Positions 51,691 to 60,974 of a stretch of 64,000 nt of DNA are shown one piece after another. The stretch lies in the NCBI GenBank assembly GCA_964595625.1, contig CAZQQU010000006.1, forward strand, positions 1 through 64,000. The letters run 5' to 3'. The DNA comes from CAZQQU01 sp964595625 (lineage in GTDB: Bacteria > Bacteroidota > Bacteroidia > Flavobacteriales > Flavobacteriaceae). The notes below the pieces were generated by a model. That model searched no databases, was not told the DNA's origin, and saw nothing but the letters and a program-made list of their open reading frames with translations. The translations under genes were made by a program, and so were the position numbers. The stretch's first letter is position 1. The number at the start of each line of letters is the position of its first letter.

Positions 51691-52182
51691 TTACAAATTT
51701 AACGCATTCATTACAGCTTCATAGTCTTGAATATCTACGCCTGAAGAAACGACAAATTCAGAAGGTACTACTACAAATCGGAAGGTTTGATTTTGAGTAT
51801 ACCCAGAACCTAAGGTAGATAAATCAAAATTGCCATCGATCATCAACATGATATCAAAAAAAGTATGGTTATAGACGTATTGAATCATTTTACCATTTTC
51901 TAAAAAGAAATTTTGAGGGATCAATCCCCAGATATCAGATCCGTTATACACCCCTTCTAAGCGATATACTAAGATGGCATCCGATTCCCATACTTCCACA
52001 CTGTTAGGTATCGTAACAAAAGCTTCTAAAAGATTGTTGGTGGGGTTGTATTGAAAATTAACCGTACGTTCAAAGGTTTGACCTAAAATATTAATACCGT
52101 CTTGACCGGGAGGACCTTCTGGACCTTCACAGGCAGTAAATACTGCTAAAACAAAGAAAAGAAAAAGGGCTTTAGTTTTCAT
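51691..52182 (-). CDS. Hypothetical lipoprotein with short collagen-like segment
   Basis: 163 residues. Signal peptide and lipobox (FFVLAVFTACEG); right after the acylated Cys comes a G-x-y run (GPEGPPGQDG) resembling collagen, which is common at the start of flavobacterial surface lipoproteins. The rest is beta-rich (NILGQTFERTVNFQY, WESDAILVYRLEG) without a recognised domain. Located 38 bases before msrB on the same strand, so the pair may be co-transcribed, with the lipoprotein first. Function unknown. Confidence 0.75.
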   Translation of the reverse strand: MKTKALFLFFVLAVFTACEGPEGPPGQDGINILGQTFERTVNFQYNPTNNLLEAFVTIPNSVEVWESDAILVYRLEGVYNGSDIWGLIPQNFFLENGKMIQYVYNHTFFDIMLMIDGNFDLSTLGSGYTQNQTFRFVVVPSEFVVSSGVDIQDYEAVMNALNL

Positions 52183-52343
52183 AATAGTTGATTTTTTAAT
52201 GATTTAAACAAAATATGTGCCGAAAAGTGACTTCTTTAGGAAGAAGTGTCTAAAATACGATGTCTGCACATAAATTGAATATAGTTGATACAAATAAAAC
52301 GAAAATTATTTACCTTTAGTCAAACTATTATATTATGATTATT

Positions 52344-53159
52344 ATGAAGAAAAATTTAATTTATCTCGCTCTATTAGGCCTATTGGTAGCCTGTACTACC
52401 AATCCTTTTACCGGTCAAAAAACGCTGGCTTTGGTGCCTAATTCCCAGATATTTCCTATGTCTTTTCAACAATATGGTCAATTTTTATCTGAAAATAAAG
52501 TAGTTACGGGTACAGCCGATGCCCATCGAATCACCCAAGTAGGTCAAAAGATAGCAGTGGCCGCTGAACGTTGGCTCAATGCGAACGGTTATGCCGGTTA
52601 TCTCAAGGACTACCAATGGGAGTTCAAATTGGTTGAAGATCCAACTATTAATGCGTGGTGTATGCCCGGAGGAAAAATTGTTTTTTATACCGGTATACTT
52701 CCGGTAGCTAATACAGAAGCCCGTATTGCTGCAATTATGGGCCATGAGGTAGCTCATGCTTTAGCAAACCATGGTCAGCAACGTATGAGTGCCGGTCAAT
52801 TACAAGCCTTGGGTGCCGTGGCCGGAAATATAGCCTTGGCTAATGATCCCGAATACCAAAATATTTTTAATACCGCCTACGGGGTGGGAACTACAGTGGG
52901 GGTGATGCTTCCTTTTAGTAGAAATCACGAAACAGAAGCAGACCGAATCGGATTAACCCTCATGGCAATTGCTGGATATGATCCACTGGAAGCTGCCGAA
53001 TTGTGGAAAAGAATGAAACAAGCCGGTAGTGGACAAGAACCTCCCCAGTTTTTGAGTACCCATCCCTCCAGTGATACGCGAATTAAAAATATTACTACTT
53101 GGGCAGAACAAGCTAAAATCGAAGCAAGAAAGTTTGGGGTAACTTCCTTTAAAAAATAA
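52344..53159 (+). CDS. M48 family metalloprotease, lipoprotein (LoiP-like)
   Basis: 271 residues from the ATG at 52344 (MKKNLIYLALLGLLVACTTN; lipobox Cys17), a second in-frame ATG lying 3 codons upstream. The zinc motif is HEVAH (134-138) in IMGHEVAHALANHG; the third ligand is the Glu of RNHETEADRIG. The size and lipoprotein nature match the outer-membrane LoiP/YcaL-type M48C proteases that degrade misfolded envelope proteins. It is monocistronic with its own terminator. Confidence 0.93.
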   Translation: MKKNLIYLALLGLLVACTTNPFTGQKTLALVPNSQIFPMSFQQYGQFLSENKVVTGTADAHRITQVGQKIAVAAERWLNANGYAGYLKDYQWEFKLVEDPTINAWCMPGGKIVFYTGILPVANTEARIAAIMGHEVAHALANHGQQRMSAGQLQALGAVAGNIALANDPEYQNIFNTAYGVGTTVGVMLPFSRNHETEADRIGLTLMAIAGYDPLEAAELWKRMKQAGSGQEPPQFLSTHPSSDTRIKNITTWAEQAKIEARKFGVTSFKK

Positions 53160-53200
53160 ATCAAACAGCCCCTATTTAAACTTCAAATTTTATACTTTAG

Positions 53201-53226
53201 AAGCTGCTTAACGGCAGCTTTTTTTT
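53201..53226 (+). terminator. Intrinsic terminator after the M48 protease gene
   Basis: AAGCTGC (53201-53207) pairs with GCAGCTT (53214-53220), then seven T. It ends 27 bases before the next gene. Confidence 0.85.
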
Positions 53227-53252
53227 ATGAAAACAGTTCGACCTTTATTTCT

Positions 53253-54575
53253 ATGAAAAAAGAATTTCCCAAAGGGAGTAAAAAACTACTTTTTGCCTGG
53301 GCATTTTACGACTGGGCTAACTCGGTCTACAGCCTAGTCATTGCTTCAGCTATTTTCCCAATTTACTACCAAAATTTATTTCATTTGGCAAACACCGAAA
53401 CCGTACTGGTTTTTGGTGGAGAAATTCGCAGTACGCCCCTTATCAGTTATGTTACTGCCGCTGCCTTTCTAACGGTGGCTCTTATTTCACCACTTTTGTC
53501 AGGTATCGCAGATTATATGGGTAATAAGAAGCGATTTTTGCAATTTTTTTGCTACTTAGGTGCCTTGTCATGTATGGGCTTGTACTATTTTGATTTAGAA
53601 TCAATTTATTTTAGCTTGATTTGCTATTATTTGACACTTATCGGTTTTTGGGGGAGCATTGTATTTTACAATTCTTATTTACCCGATGTGGCTTTTCCGG
53701 AACAACAAGATCGGGTCAGTGCCCAAGGCTATTCCTTGGGTTATATTGGAAGCGTCTTGTTGTTATTGTTTAATTTGGCTATGGTGATGTATCCCCATTT
53801 TTTTGGTATTGAAGCCCAATATCCGGCCATGCAGGCCATGAAAATATCATTTTTGACCGTTGGAATTTGGTGGTTGCTTTTTGCTCAATATAGTTTTTAT
53901 TGGTTACCCAAAGGAGTAAAAACGGCTCATAAAATTACTCAACGGGTTTTATTGAATGGTTATAAAGAATTGCAAAAAGTGCATCATTCTTTGGTACAAA
54001 ATCTAGTCTTAAAAAGGTATTTAATGGCCTTTTTTGTGTACAGTATGGCCGTACAAACTGTGATGTTGGTGGCGACTTATTTTGGAGAACAAGAAATAGC
54101 ATGGAGTTCGGATTCACAAAAAACCACAGGGTTGATAATCAGTATTTTAATTATACAGTTGGTGGCAGTGGTGGGAGCTACTCTAACCGCTAAATCTTCT
54201 GAAAAATGGGGGAATATACCGGTGTTGATTGTTATTAATGCCCTTTGGCTGGCTGTGTGTATAGTTGCTTATTTTATCGTCAGCCCGCCGCAATTTTATA
54301 TTACGGCAGGCGTAGTGGGATTAATTATGGGAGGTATTCAGTCACTGTCGCGTTCTACCTATTCCAAATTTTTACCCGAAACACGAGATACCACTTCGTA
54401 TTTTAGCTTTTATGATGTGGCAGAAAAAATAGGAATTGTTGTAGGTATGTCGTTGTATGGAATTATCGACCAAATAACGGGTTCGATGCGTAATTCAGTG
54501 CTTTTTCTGGTTCTCTTTTTCTTTTTAGGAATACTTTTATTGCGTCGAGTTCCTTATAAAAATTATAAACATTAG
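53253..54575 (+). CDS. MFS transporter, UMF1/Atg22-like
   Basis: 440 residues with 12 hydrophobic helices. The N-terminal WAFYDWANSVYSLVIASAIF is the hallmark of the UMF1 family (related to yeast vacuolar effluxer Atg22). The loop sequence ADYMGNKKRFLQFF and the C-terminal GGIQSLSRSTYSKFLPE are also conserved. Substrates of bacterial members are not established; amino acid efflux is assumed from Atg22. Inner membrane. Monocistronic between terminator and a 113-base gap. Confidence 0.9.
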   Translation: MKKEFPKGSKKLLFAWAFYDWANSVYSLVIASAIFPIYYQNLFHLANTETVLVFGGEIRSTPLISYVTAAAFLTVALISPLLSGIADYMGNKKRFLQFFCYLGALSCMGLYYFDLESIYFSLICYYLTLIGFWGSIVFYNSYLPDVAFPEQQDRVSAQGYSLGYIGSVLLLLFNLAMVMYPHFFGIEAQYPAMQAMKISFLTVGIWWLLFAQYSFYWLPKGVKTAHKITQRVLLNGYKELQKVHHSLVQNLVLKRYLMAFFVYSMAVQTVMLVATYFGEQEIAWSSDSQKTTGLIISILIIQLVAVVGATLTAKSSEKWGNIPVLIVINALWLAVCIVAYFIVSPPQFYITAGVVGLIMGGIQSLSRSTYSKFLPETRDTTSYFSFYDVAEKIGIVVGMSLYGIIDQITGSMRNSVLFLVLFFFLGILLLRRVPYKNYKH

Positions 54576-54688
54576 AAAGTCAAATACAATTTTTATTCAA
54601 AAAGTGAGTTTTTTGTAGGGTAAGATTTCTACTTAAGTAAAGAATTTTATTTAAGTTTGTTTTTTATTTCAATTTGTAAAAACAGTCT

Positions 54689-55942
54689 ATGAAAATTCTA
54701 AAATACTTTACTGTTGCATTATTAGCTACTTGCATGCTGTCCTGTGAAGATGAAAAATTGGAAGGAACCTTTATTAATGAGGATGACCAAATGAATGAGA
54801 ATGCCATTTTTGAAGCTCAAGTAGAAGACTTTCATTTTGTAGGAGTAATAACCAAAGCGGAAACCGTCCAAGGAATCACAACTATTTCTGGAAAGCGTTT
54901 TAACGGAGATGAAATTATAATGACGGTGCATGGTACCAGTGAAGGTACCTATAGTATGGTGACTCAAGGAGAGGCTACCTTTGGAATTAATGTAGCACCT
55001 GAAGCCTTTTCAACCAATACGGAGGGGGGCTTGGGAATCGTAGATATTAGCCTTTATGACCCCAATGAAGGACTTATTTCAGGAACTTTTTCATTTATAG
55101 CTCGTCGGGCTTTACTGGATGGGGATGGAAATCCCATTTTGGACGGAAATGGAAATCCCATGTTTGATAGTGTAACAGTAAGCGAAGGTAAATTTGTCAA
55201 TTTGCATCTCACTACCGACGGTTCTAGCTATGAAGAATTTCCCGTCGAAAGACAATTAAAAAATATTACCAGTGCAGGTGTAGACAACTATTCAACAGAA
55301 TATTTTTACAACGAAAACGGAAGCTTACAATTGGTATACCACGAAGATGAATTAGGTTTGTATGAAACCTTTATTGGCTATTCCGGAGAGACTATTGATA
55401 CGGTGTTTCATCATTTTAATGGAATTTATACCAAAAAATATGATGTTTATACCGGTTCAGGTGGATTGGTCAATACTAAATATTCTTATGAAATTACCCC
55501 GGAAGAAGATACTTTGGCCGTAGAAAGAAGGGAGTACATTTACAACAGCCAACAGCGTGTGGGTGAAATTCGGGTGTTTGAAAACGATACCATCGAAGAT
55601 TATTTCTTGCGCTATCATTTGAGTTATGGCGAGTCGGCCAATGTGAATTCGTATAAAAAAGATTGGGCTTTATCCAATGACGAGGATGTGATTTATGAAT
55701 ATACCTACGACGATAAAAACCATTATTATCGTACCATCAATCCTATGGTGTTATTTATCCAAGAGACACCCTCGGTGCGAAATAACCCGCTTACTAAACA
55801 GGAATATTTATATCCCTTTACACAAGTAGAGAATCAATGGGAGTACGAAATAGAATACGACGAATACGATTACCCGATTCAAATCTTAGAATTCTTAAAC
55901 GGTGTCTTACAAAATACCATTACGATAACCTACTTTGAATAA
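54689..55942 (+). CDS. Lipoprotein, DUF6252-like N terminus with RHS-like C-terminal part
   Basis: 417 residues. Lipobox in LLATCMLSCEDEK. Residues 40-180 resemble DUF6252 of Bacteroidota lipoproteins (FHFVGVITKAETVQGITTIS...GTY). A tandem (LLDGDGNPILDGNGNPMFD) sits in that domain. From about 195 the sequence changes to Tyr/Glu-rich strands (TEYFYNENGSLQLVYHEDE, YEYTYDDKNHYYRT) like RHS/YD repeat modules. Function unknown; an intrinsic terminator follows. Confidence 0.7.
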   Translation: MKILKYFTVALLATCMLSCEDEKLEGTFINEDDQMNENAIFEAQVEDFHFVGVITKAETVQGITTISGKRFNGDEIIMTVHGTSEGTYSMVTQGEATFGINVAPEAFSTNTEGGLGIVDISLYDPNEGLISGTFSFIARRALLDGDGNPILDGNGNPMFDSVTVSEGKFVNLHLTTDGSSYEEFPVERQLKNITSAGVDNYSTEYFYNENGSLQLVYHEDELGLYETFIGYSGETIDTVFHHFNGIYTKKYDVYTGSGGLVNTKYSYEITPEEDTLAVERREYIYNSQQRVGEIRVFENDTIEDYFLRYHLSYGESANVNSYKKDWALSNDEDVIYEYTYDDKNHYYRTINPMVLFIQETPSVRNNPLTKQEYLYPFTQVENQWEYEIEYDEYDYPIQILEFLNGVLQNTITITYFE

Positions 55943-55960
55943 TAATTTAAACCAGTATAT

Positions 55961-55985
55961 AAAGCCCGTTTTTCGGGCTTTTTTT
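55961..55985 (+). terminator. Intrinsic terminator after the DUF6252-like gene
   Basis: Perfect AAAGCCCG/CGGGCTTT stem around a short T loop, then five more T. Confidence 0.85.
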
Positions 55986-56008
55986 ATTGAAAAAATTAAG
56001 ATGAAATT

Positions 56009-56039
56009 TATTTAAACAGGTTCTAAATAGGTATCTTTG
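56009..56039 (+). promoter_or_regulatory. Promoter of the iron transporter with candidate metalloregulator palindrome
   Basis: TATTTA (56009-56014) and TAAATA (56024-56029) form a 21-bp inverted repeat whose right end is 2 bases from a perfect -7 box TATCTTTG (56032-56039). The palindrome thus occupies the spacer between the -33 and -7 elements, where a Fur- or DtxR-type repressor would act. The leader to the ATG is about 80 bases. Confidence 0.5.
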
Positions 56040-56126
56040 CATCGCATTCGTACTGTACTTATAGTACTTTTCTTAGTTTGAAAAAGACAATAATCTTAAC
56101 AATAAACCTCTTTAATAAAAGGAAAG

Positions 56127-57167
56127 ATGAAAAATAGTACCTACATATTCCTGCTGACTCTTGCTTTAGTAAGTTGTAAAAACACTACCAAGAACACCGA
56201 ATTGGACACTTCCTCCAACGAACTTACGGTGTATACACATCGCCATTACGAATCTGATCAAAATATTTTTTCTCTTTTTGAAGAAAAAACAGGCATTCAA
56301 GTTAACGTAGTCAATGCCAATGCCGACGAGTTAATTCAAAAAATGACCATGGAAGGCGCCCAATCTCCAGCCGATATTTTAATCACCGTAGATGCCGGTC
56401 GGTTACATCGGGCCAAAACCTCCGATTTACTACAACCCATACAATCTGAAATAGTTCAGCAAATAGTTCCTCAAAACTTAAGAGATCCCGACAATTATTG
56501 GTTTGGTATTTCTAAAAGAGCCCGTATCATTGCGTATGCCAAAGATCGGGTGCAACCCGAAGAATTATCCACCTATTTAGATTTAGCTAGTGAGAAATGG
56601 CAGGGTAGAGTAGTGGTGCGTAGTTCTGGAAATGTCTATAACCAGTCGTTGTTGGCTTCTATTATTGCTCATTATGGAGAGGATACGGCTAAAACTTGGG
56701 CGGAAGGTGTCGTGAAAAACATGAAACGAGATCCCAAAGGGAACGATCGTGATCAAGTGAAAGCTATTTATGCCGGTGAGGGGGATGTAACTATTGTTAA
56801 TTCGTATTATATTGGTAATATGCTCAATTCAACCAATCAAGACGAGGTAAAAGCAGCACAAGGTGTGGGTCTCTTTTTTCCCAATCAAGAAACCACGGGT
56901 ACCCATATCAATGTTAGTGGTGTAGGGGTTGCTAAATATGCACCCAATAAAGAAAATGCTATCAAATTTGTCGAGTTTTTGGTTTCTGATGAAGCACAAA
57001 AGATATTTGCGGAATCTAATTATGAATATCCGGTGAGTAAAAACGTACCTTTAGTGGAGACACTTCAAAACTGGGGTACATTTAAAGAAGATGTACTTAA
57101 TTTATCCTTATTAGGAGAAAACAATAAAAAAGCAGTCCTTATTTTTGATGAAGCAGGATGGAAATAA
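56127..57167 (+). CDS. fbpA: Iron(III) ABC transporter substrate-binding lipoprotein
   Basis: 346 residues; lipobox LALVSCKNT anchors it. Type II periplasmic binding fold of the FbpA/FutA group: ELTVYTHRHYESDQNIF at the start, then GDVTIVNSYYIGNML with the paired Tyr that coordinates Fe3+. The C-terminal EYPVSKNVP motif is typical of the group. Because of the lipid anchor it replaces the free periplasmic form of proteobacteria. The downstream permease overlaps by about 20 bases, so the two are coupled. Confidence 0.92.
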   Translation: MKNSTYIFLLTLALVSCKNTTKNTELDTSSNELTVYTHRHYESDQNIFSLFEEKTGIQVNVVNANADELIQKMTMEGAQSPADILITVDAGRLHRAKTSDLLQPIQSEIVQQIVPQNLRDPDNYWFGISKRARIIAYAKDRVQPEELSTYLDLASEKWQGRVVVRSSGNVYNQSLLASIIAHYGEDTAKTWAEGVVKNMKRDPKGNDRDQVKAIYAGEGDVTIVNSYYIGNMLNSTNQDEVKAAQGVGLFFPNQETTGTHINVSGVGVAKYAPNKENAIKFVEFLVSDEAQKIFAESNYEYPVSKNVPLVETLQNWGTFKEDVLNLSLLGENNKKAVLIFDEAGWK

Positions 57168-58821
57168 AAATATTTTTTCCTTAAGGAATTCTTTTTTACG
57201 CCTTAAAAGAGACAGTAGTAGGTGGTCGTTTATATCCCTTGCTATTGTTTTTTTTATTGCCTTACCGGTAATTTCAATATCGGTAAACTTATGGGGTGGA
57301 CCGGGTTCGTCCTGGGGGCATATGCTACAGTATTTACTCCCTCAATACATATCTAATTCGATATACCTCATGGTAACCTGTACGCTACTAACTCTGGTTT
57401 TAGGCGTATTTTCGGCTTGGCTGGTAGCGCGTTATGAATTTCCGTTGCGAAGGGTAGCCGAATGGCTCTTAATACTTCCGCTGGCCATTCCATCCTATAT
57501 AACCGCTTATGCTTATGCGGGAGTGTTTGACTACGGGGGGACTTTTACAAAGTGTCTTGAATATTTTGGACTAACACCCTTTCGGATAGATATAATGAAC
57601 CGTTTTGGGTTGGCCTTTGTACTGAGCGTTTCTCTTTTTCCGTATGTGTATGTAAGTGCCCGAACTTTTTTTGTCAATCAAAGTGGAAACCTGTTAGAAG
57701 CCTCCAAAATGTTGGGAGTAGGCGAACTTAAAACATTTTTTAAAATGATACTTCCCCTCGCCCGACCGGCTATCCTAGCTGGTTTAGTTTTGGTTTTAAT
57801 GGAAGTTTTGAATGATTATGGTGCCGCTACCTATTTTGGTGTTAATACTTTTATCACTGGGATTTTTAGATCCTGGTTTTCGTTAGAAGAACCTGAAACA
57901 GCCATATACTTATCGGCTATTTTATTATGTTTGGTTTTTGCTTTGTTGGTTTTTGAAAAATGGCAACGTCGAAATAAACAATTTACCCACTCCGGACGAG
58001 GAGGAAGAAGTATAGCACGTAAAAAAACTTCTAAAAAAGTAGCACTTCTTATTTTGCTTTTTGTACTATTTCCCATTGTTTTGGGTTTTATAATTCCTTT
58101 GTTCCAATTGTTGTATTGGAGTAGTTTTACATTTTACAAAGTATTTGATCAGTCGTTTCTTTCACTTTCGTTGAAAAGCCTTTGGATTGCTCTAATTACA
58201 GCTTTTTTTACAGTTATTATAGCCACTTTGCTTATCTTTGCCTCTCGTTGGAATCGTATTGGCTTTATAAAAAACCTATCCAAACTTGGGGTGTTAGGTT
58301 ATGCTATTCCGGGTGCCGTGGTGGCTATAGGAATCATGATTCCTACGTTGGCCATTGATAAATGGTTGATACAAGTATTAAATAACTATTTCGGCATCTC
58401 AAGTAAGCTTTTGATAAACGGTACCTTAGCGGCATTGATTTATGCCTATATCGTACGCTTTTTAGCAGTGGCCTATAACCCCATCGAATCTGCCAGTTTA
58501 AAAGTAAGTAACGCCATACCCGATGCCTCGCGTACTCTTGGGATAGGAAGTTTAAAAACTTTTTTTAAGATTGAGTTTCCGTTGATTAAAACCGGATTGC
58601 TTGGTGCTTTTATCTTAGTGTTTATTGATGTATTAAAAGAATTACCACTGACTCTCATATTAAAACCCTATCACATCAACACCCTGGCCGTAAAAGCGTA
58701 TGAATATGCTAGCGACGAACTGATCATGGAATCAGCAGTGCCCTCTCTTTTTATTATTGTTACAGCCCTTATACCGGTGATTTTACTGAGTCGTTTTTTA
58801 GGAATAGGAAAGCAGTTGTAA
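57148..58821 (+). CDS. fbpB: Iron(III) ABC transporter permease
   Basis: 557 residues with two fused binding-protein-dependent permease domains, about 12 membrane helices. Each half has an EAA loop: EASKMLGVGELKTFFKMILP and DASRTLGIGSLKTFFKIEFP, contacting the ATPase. Family FbpB/SfuB, imports ferric iron through the inner membrane. The ATG at 57148 (MKQDGNKN...) is preferred to the TTG one codon before. It overlaps fbpA by 20 bases. No fbpC-type ATPase follows; the required ATPase must be encoded elsewhere. Confidence 0.93.
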   Translation: MKQDGNKNIFSLRNSFLRLKRDSSRWSFISLAIVFFIALPVISISVNLWGGPGSSWGHMLQYLLPQYISNSIYLMVTCTLLTLVLGVFSAWLVARYEFPLRRVAEWLLILPLAIPSYITAYAYAGVFDYGGTFTKCLEYFGLTPFRIDIMNRFGLAFVLSVSLFPYVYVSARTFFVNQSGNLLEASKMLGVGELKTFFKMILPLARPAILAGLVLVLMEVLNDYGAATYFGVNTFITGIFRSWFSLEEPETAIYLSAILLCLVFALLVFEKWQRRNKQFTHSGRGGRSIARKKTSKKVALLILLFVLFPIVLGFIIPLFQLLYWSSFTFYKVFDQSFLSLSLKSLWIALITAFFTVIIATLLIFASRWNRIGFIKNLSKLGVLGYAIPGAVVAIGIMIPTLAIDKWLIQVLNNYFGISSKLLINGTLAALIYAYIVRFLAVAYNPIESASLKVSNAIPDASRTLGIGSLKTFFKIEFPLIKTGLLGAFILVFIDVLKELPLTLILKPYHINTLAVKAYEYASDELIMESAVPSLFIIVTALIPVILLSRFLGIGKQL

Positions 58822-58919
58822 GAGAAGGTTTTGTTAGAAAACAACTTATACATACTTTTTTTTTATATTTTTAGTACTCTAAAAATCGTGTACAAAGCTC
58901 CTAATTTCGAGCTATTTTT

Positions 58920-59684
58920 ATGAAAGTCCTTATCATTGAAGACGAAAAACCTGCCGCTAGACATTTAGCGCGTATGTTAGAAAAATTAAACCTCCAGGTG
59001 TTGACTTTGTTACACTCTGTGGAGGAGGCTGTACAGTGGTTTGAGCAACACCCTCACCCCGAATTAATTTTTTTAGACATACAGCTAAGTGATGGCTTGT
59101 CTTTTGAGATTTTTGAAAAGATTTCTATAAAAAGTTTTGTGATTTTTACTACCGCCTACGACGAGTATGCCTTACAGGCTTTTAAGCTCAATAGTATGGA
59201 TTATTTGCTAAAGCCTATAGATTATGAGCAACTCGAATCGGCTGTAAACAAATACGCGAATTTAAAGTCCGATTGGGAACCAACTCCAACATTTAAGGTG
59301 GATTTTGAAGAAATAAAAAAGTGGTTGTCCAATCCTTTAGACAGAGTTTACAAACAGCGATTTACGGTAAAAGTGGGTTCTCATATTCGGTTAATTTCTA
59401 CAGAAGACATCGTTTGTTTTTATAGTGAACACAAAGGAACTTATCTTTATACCCGCGATAAACGTAATTATTTGATTGAACCTACACTCGAAACCTTGGA
59501 AACTGAACTATCCCCTGCGGATTTTTTTCGGGTAAACCGAAAATTTTTAATACGTATTACCGCTATTGAGGACATAGTCACTTATAGTAATTCGCGTTTA
59601 AAGCTCAAAATTACTTCGTACGATCAAGAAGAAATAATAGTAGCCCGGGAACGGGTTAAAGATTTTAAAAACTGGTTAGAATAA
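58920..59684 (+). CDS. LytTR-family response regulator
   Basis: 254 residues. Receiver domain 1-115 with acidic pair EDE at 7-9, phospho-acceptor Asp53 in LIFLDIQLSDG and Lys98 in YLLKPID. A LytTR DNA-binding domain spans about 145-253 (DFFRVNRKFLIRITAIEDIV). Such regulators work with LytS-type histidine kinases, which are not present in the window, so the partner is unlinked. Only 2 bases separate it from the aminotransferase gene, so they are co-transcribed. Confidence 0.94.
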   Translation: MKVLIIEDEKPAARHLARMLEKLNLQVLTLLHSVEEAVQWFEQHPHPELIFLDIQLSDGLSFEIFEKISIKSFVIFTTAYDEYALQAFKLNSMDYLLKPIDYEQLESAVNKYANLKSDWEPTPTFKVDFEEIKKWLSNPLDRVYKQRFTVKVGSHIRLISTEDIVCFYSEHKGTYLYTRDKRNYLIEPTLETLETELSPADFFRVNRKFLIRITAIEDIVTYSNSRLKLKITSYDQEEIIVARERVKDFKNWLE

Positions 59685-59686
59685 CT

Positions 59687-60886
59687 ATGCCTGGATTTGA
59701 ATTATTTTCCGAAGAAGAACGACAAGAAGTTCATGAGGTCTTATCGACCGGGATTTTGATGCGTTATAATTTTGACGCTGCGCGTCAAGGGCATTGGAAA
59801 GCCCGAGAATTTGAAAAAACATTCGCCCAATGGTTGGATGTGCGACATTGTCAATTGGTTTCTAGTGGAACGGCTGCCTTGACTGTGGCATTAGCCTCGG
59901 CTGGGGTAGGAGCCGGCGATGAGGTCATTATGCCTAGCTTTACCTTTGTTGCCAGTTTTGAAGCGGTTTTATCTGTGGGAGCTGTACCCATTGTAGTGGA
60001 TATAGATGACACCTTGACCCTTTGTCCAAATCAGGTTGAAAAAGCCATTACTCCGAAGACCAAATGCATTATGCCTGTACATATGTGTGGTGGTACTGCG
60101 CGCTTGCAGGAGTTGTATGATATTTGTAAAAAACACCATTTGGTTTTACTAGAAGACGCTTGTCAAGCATTAGGTGGAAAGTACCAAGGTAAATATCTGG
60201 GAACCTATGGCGATCTGGGTTGTTTTTCGTTTGATTTTGTCAAAACCATTACCTGTGGAGAAGGGGGAGCGGTGGTGACTAATAACCCGTTAACAGCTCG
60301 ATTGGCGGATCATTTTCAAGACCACGGTCACGATCATATTGGTAACAATCGCGGTGCTGAAAACCACCCATTTTTAGGGTATAATTTCCGAATTTCCGAA
60401 CTTCACGCTGCTGTGGGACTCGCCCAATTACGCAAGTTAGATACGATATTAGAGATACAGCAAAAAAATTATGAGCTACTGAGAAACAGTCTCGCTGAAA
60501 TTCCGGAAATACAATTCAGAAGTCGACCTGAAACTGGAGTTGAAAATTATTCCTTCCTCAATTTCTTTTTACCCACAGCCGAACAAGCCGAAACCGTCAG
60601 TAAAAAATTGGCCGATGCCGGCATAGATGGTTGCTTTTATTGGTTTAAAAACAATTGGCATTATATCAAGGGGTGGCAACACCTACAAGATTTAAAAAGC
60701 TTGTATCCTTTTTCCAAAGAAGTTCAAAAGCGAATGAAGTATCTCCAAGAAGCCGATTTTTCTCAAAGTGATTACTATATCAGCCGAACACTTTCTGTTT
60801 TAATTAAATTGAGCTGGACCGAAGAAGAAGTACATCATCGAGCTACTACTATTAAAAATACCATTGCCTCGGTACTCCATTCTTAA
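59687..60886 (+). CDS. kdnA: DegT-family aminotransferase, probably KdnA-like
   Basis: 399 residues, PLP-dependent sugar aminotransferase with Schiff-base Lys186 in SFDFVKTITCGEGGA. The N-terminal start MPGFELFSEEERQEVHEVLS, the RYNFDAARQGHWKARE segment and the DHGHDHIGNNRGAE motif look like KdnA, which makes 8-amino-3,8-dideoxy-D-manno-octulosonate (Kdo8N) for lipopolysaccharide from the KdnB product. I recall this pattern rather than having aligned it; other DegT sugar transaminases are possible. No KdnB-type dehydrogenase lies nearby. It is coupled to the upstream LytTR regulator gene. Confidence 0.75.
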   Translation: MPGFELFSEEERQEVHEVLSTGILMRYNFDAARQGHWKAREFEKTFAQWLDVRHCQLVSSGTAALTVALASAGVGAGDEVIMPSFTFVASFEAVLSVGAVPIVVDIDDTLTLCPNQVEKAITPKTKCIMPVHMCGGTARLQELYDICKKHHLVLLEDACQALGGKYQGKYLGTYGDLGCFSFDFVKTITCGEGGAVVTNNPLTARLADHFQDHGHDHIGNNRGAENHPFLGYNFRISELHAAVGLAQLRKLDTILEIQQKNYELLRNSLAEIPEIQFRSRPETGVENYSFLNFFLPTAEQAETVSKKLADAGIDGCFYWFKNNWHYIKGWQHLQDLKSLYPFSKEVQKRMKYLQEADFSQSDYYISRTLSVLIKLSWTEEEVHHRATTIKNTIASVLHS

Positions 60887-60974
60887 ATTCATAAGTTGTT
60901 TATAAAACCTTTGGTTTACGGTTGACTTATGTTGGAGTTTATGGCTAATTTCACGGCATTAAAAGCAGGAAGTT

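Noticed and set aside
51691..52182. Collagen-like protein
   Set aside because: Only about three G-x-y triplets are present, too few for a triple helix; this is a common lipoprotein N-terminal linker.
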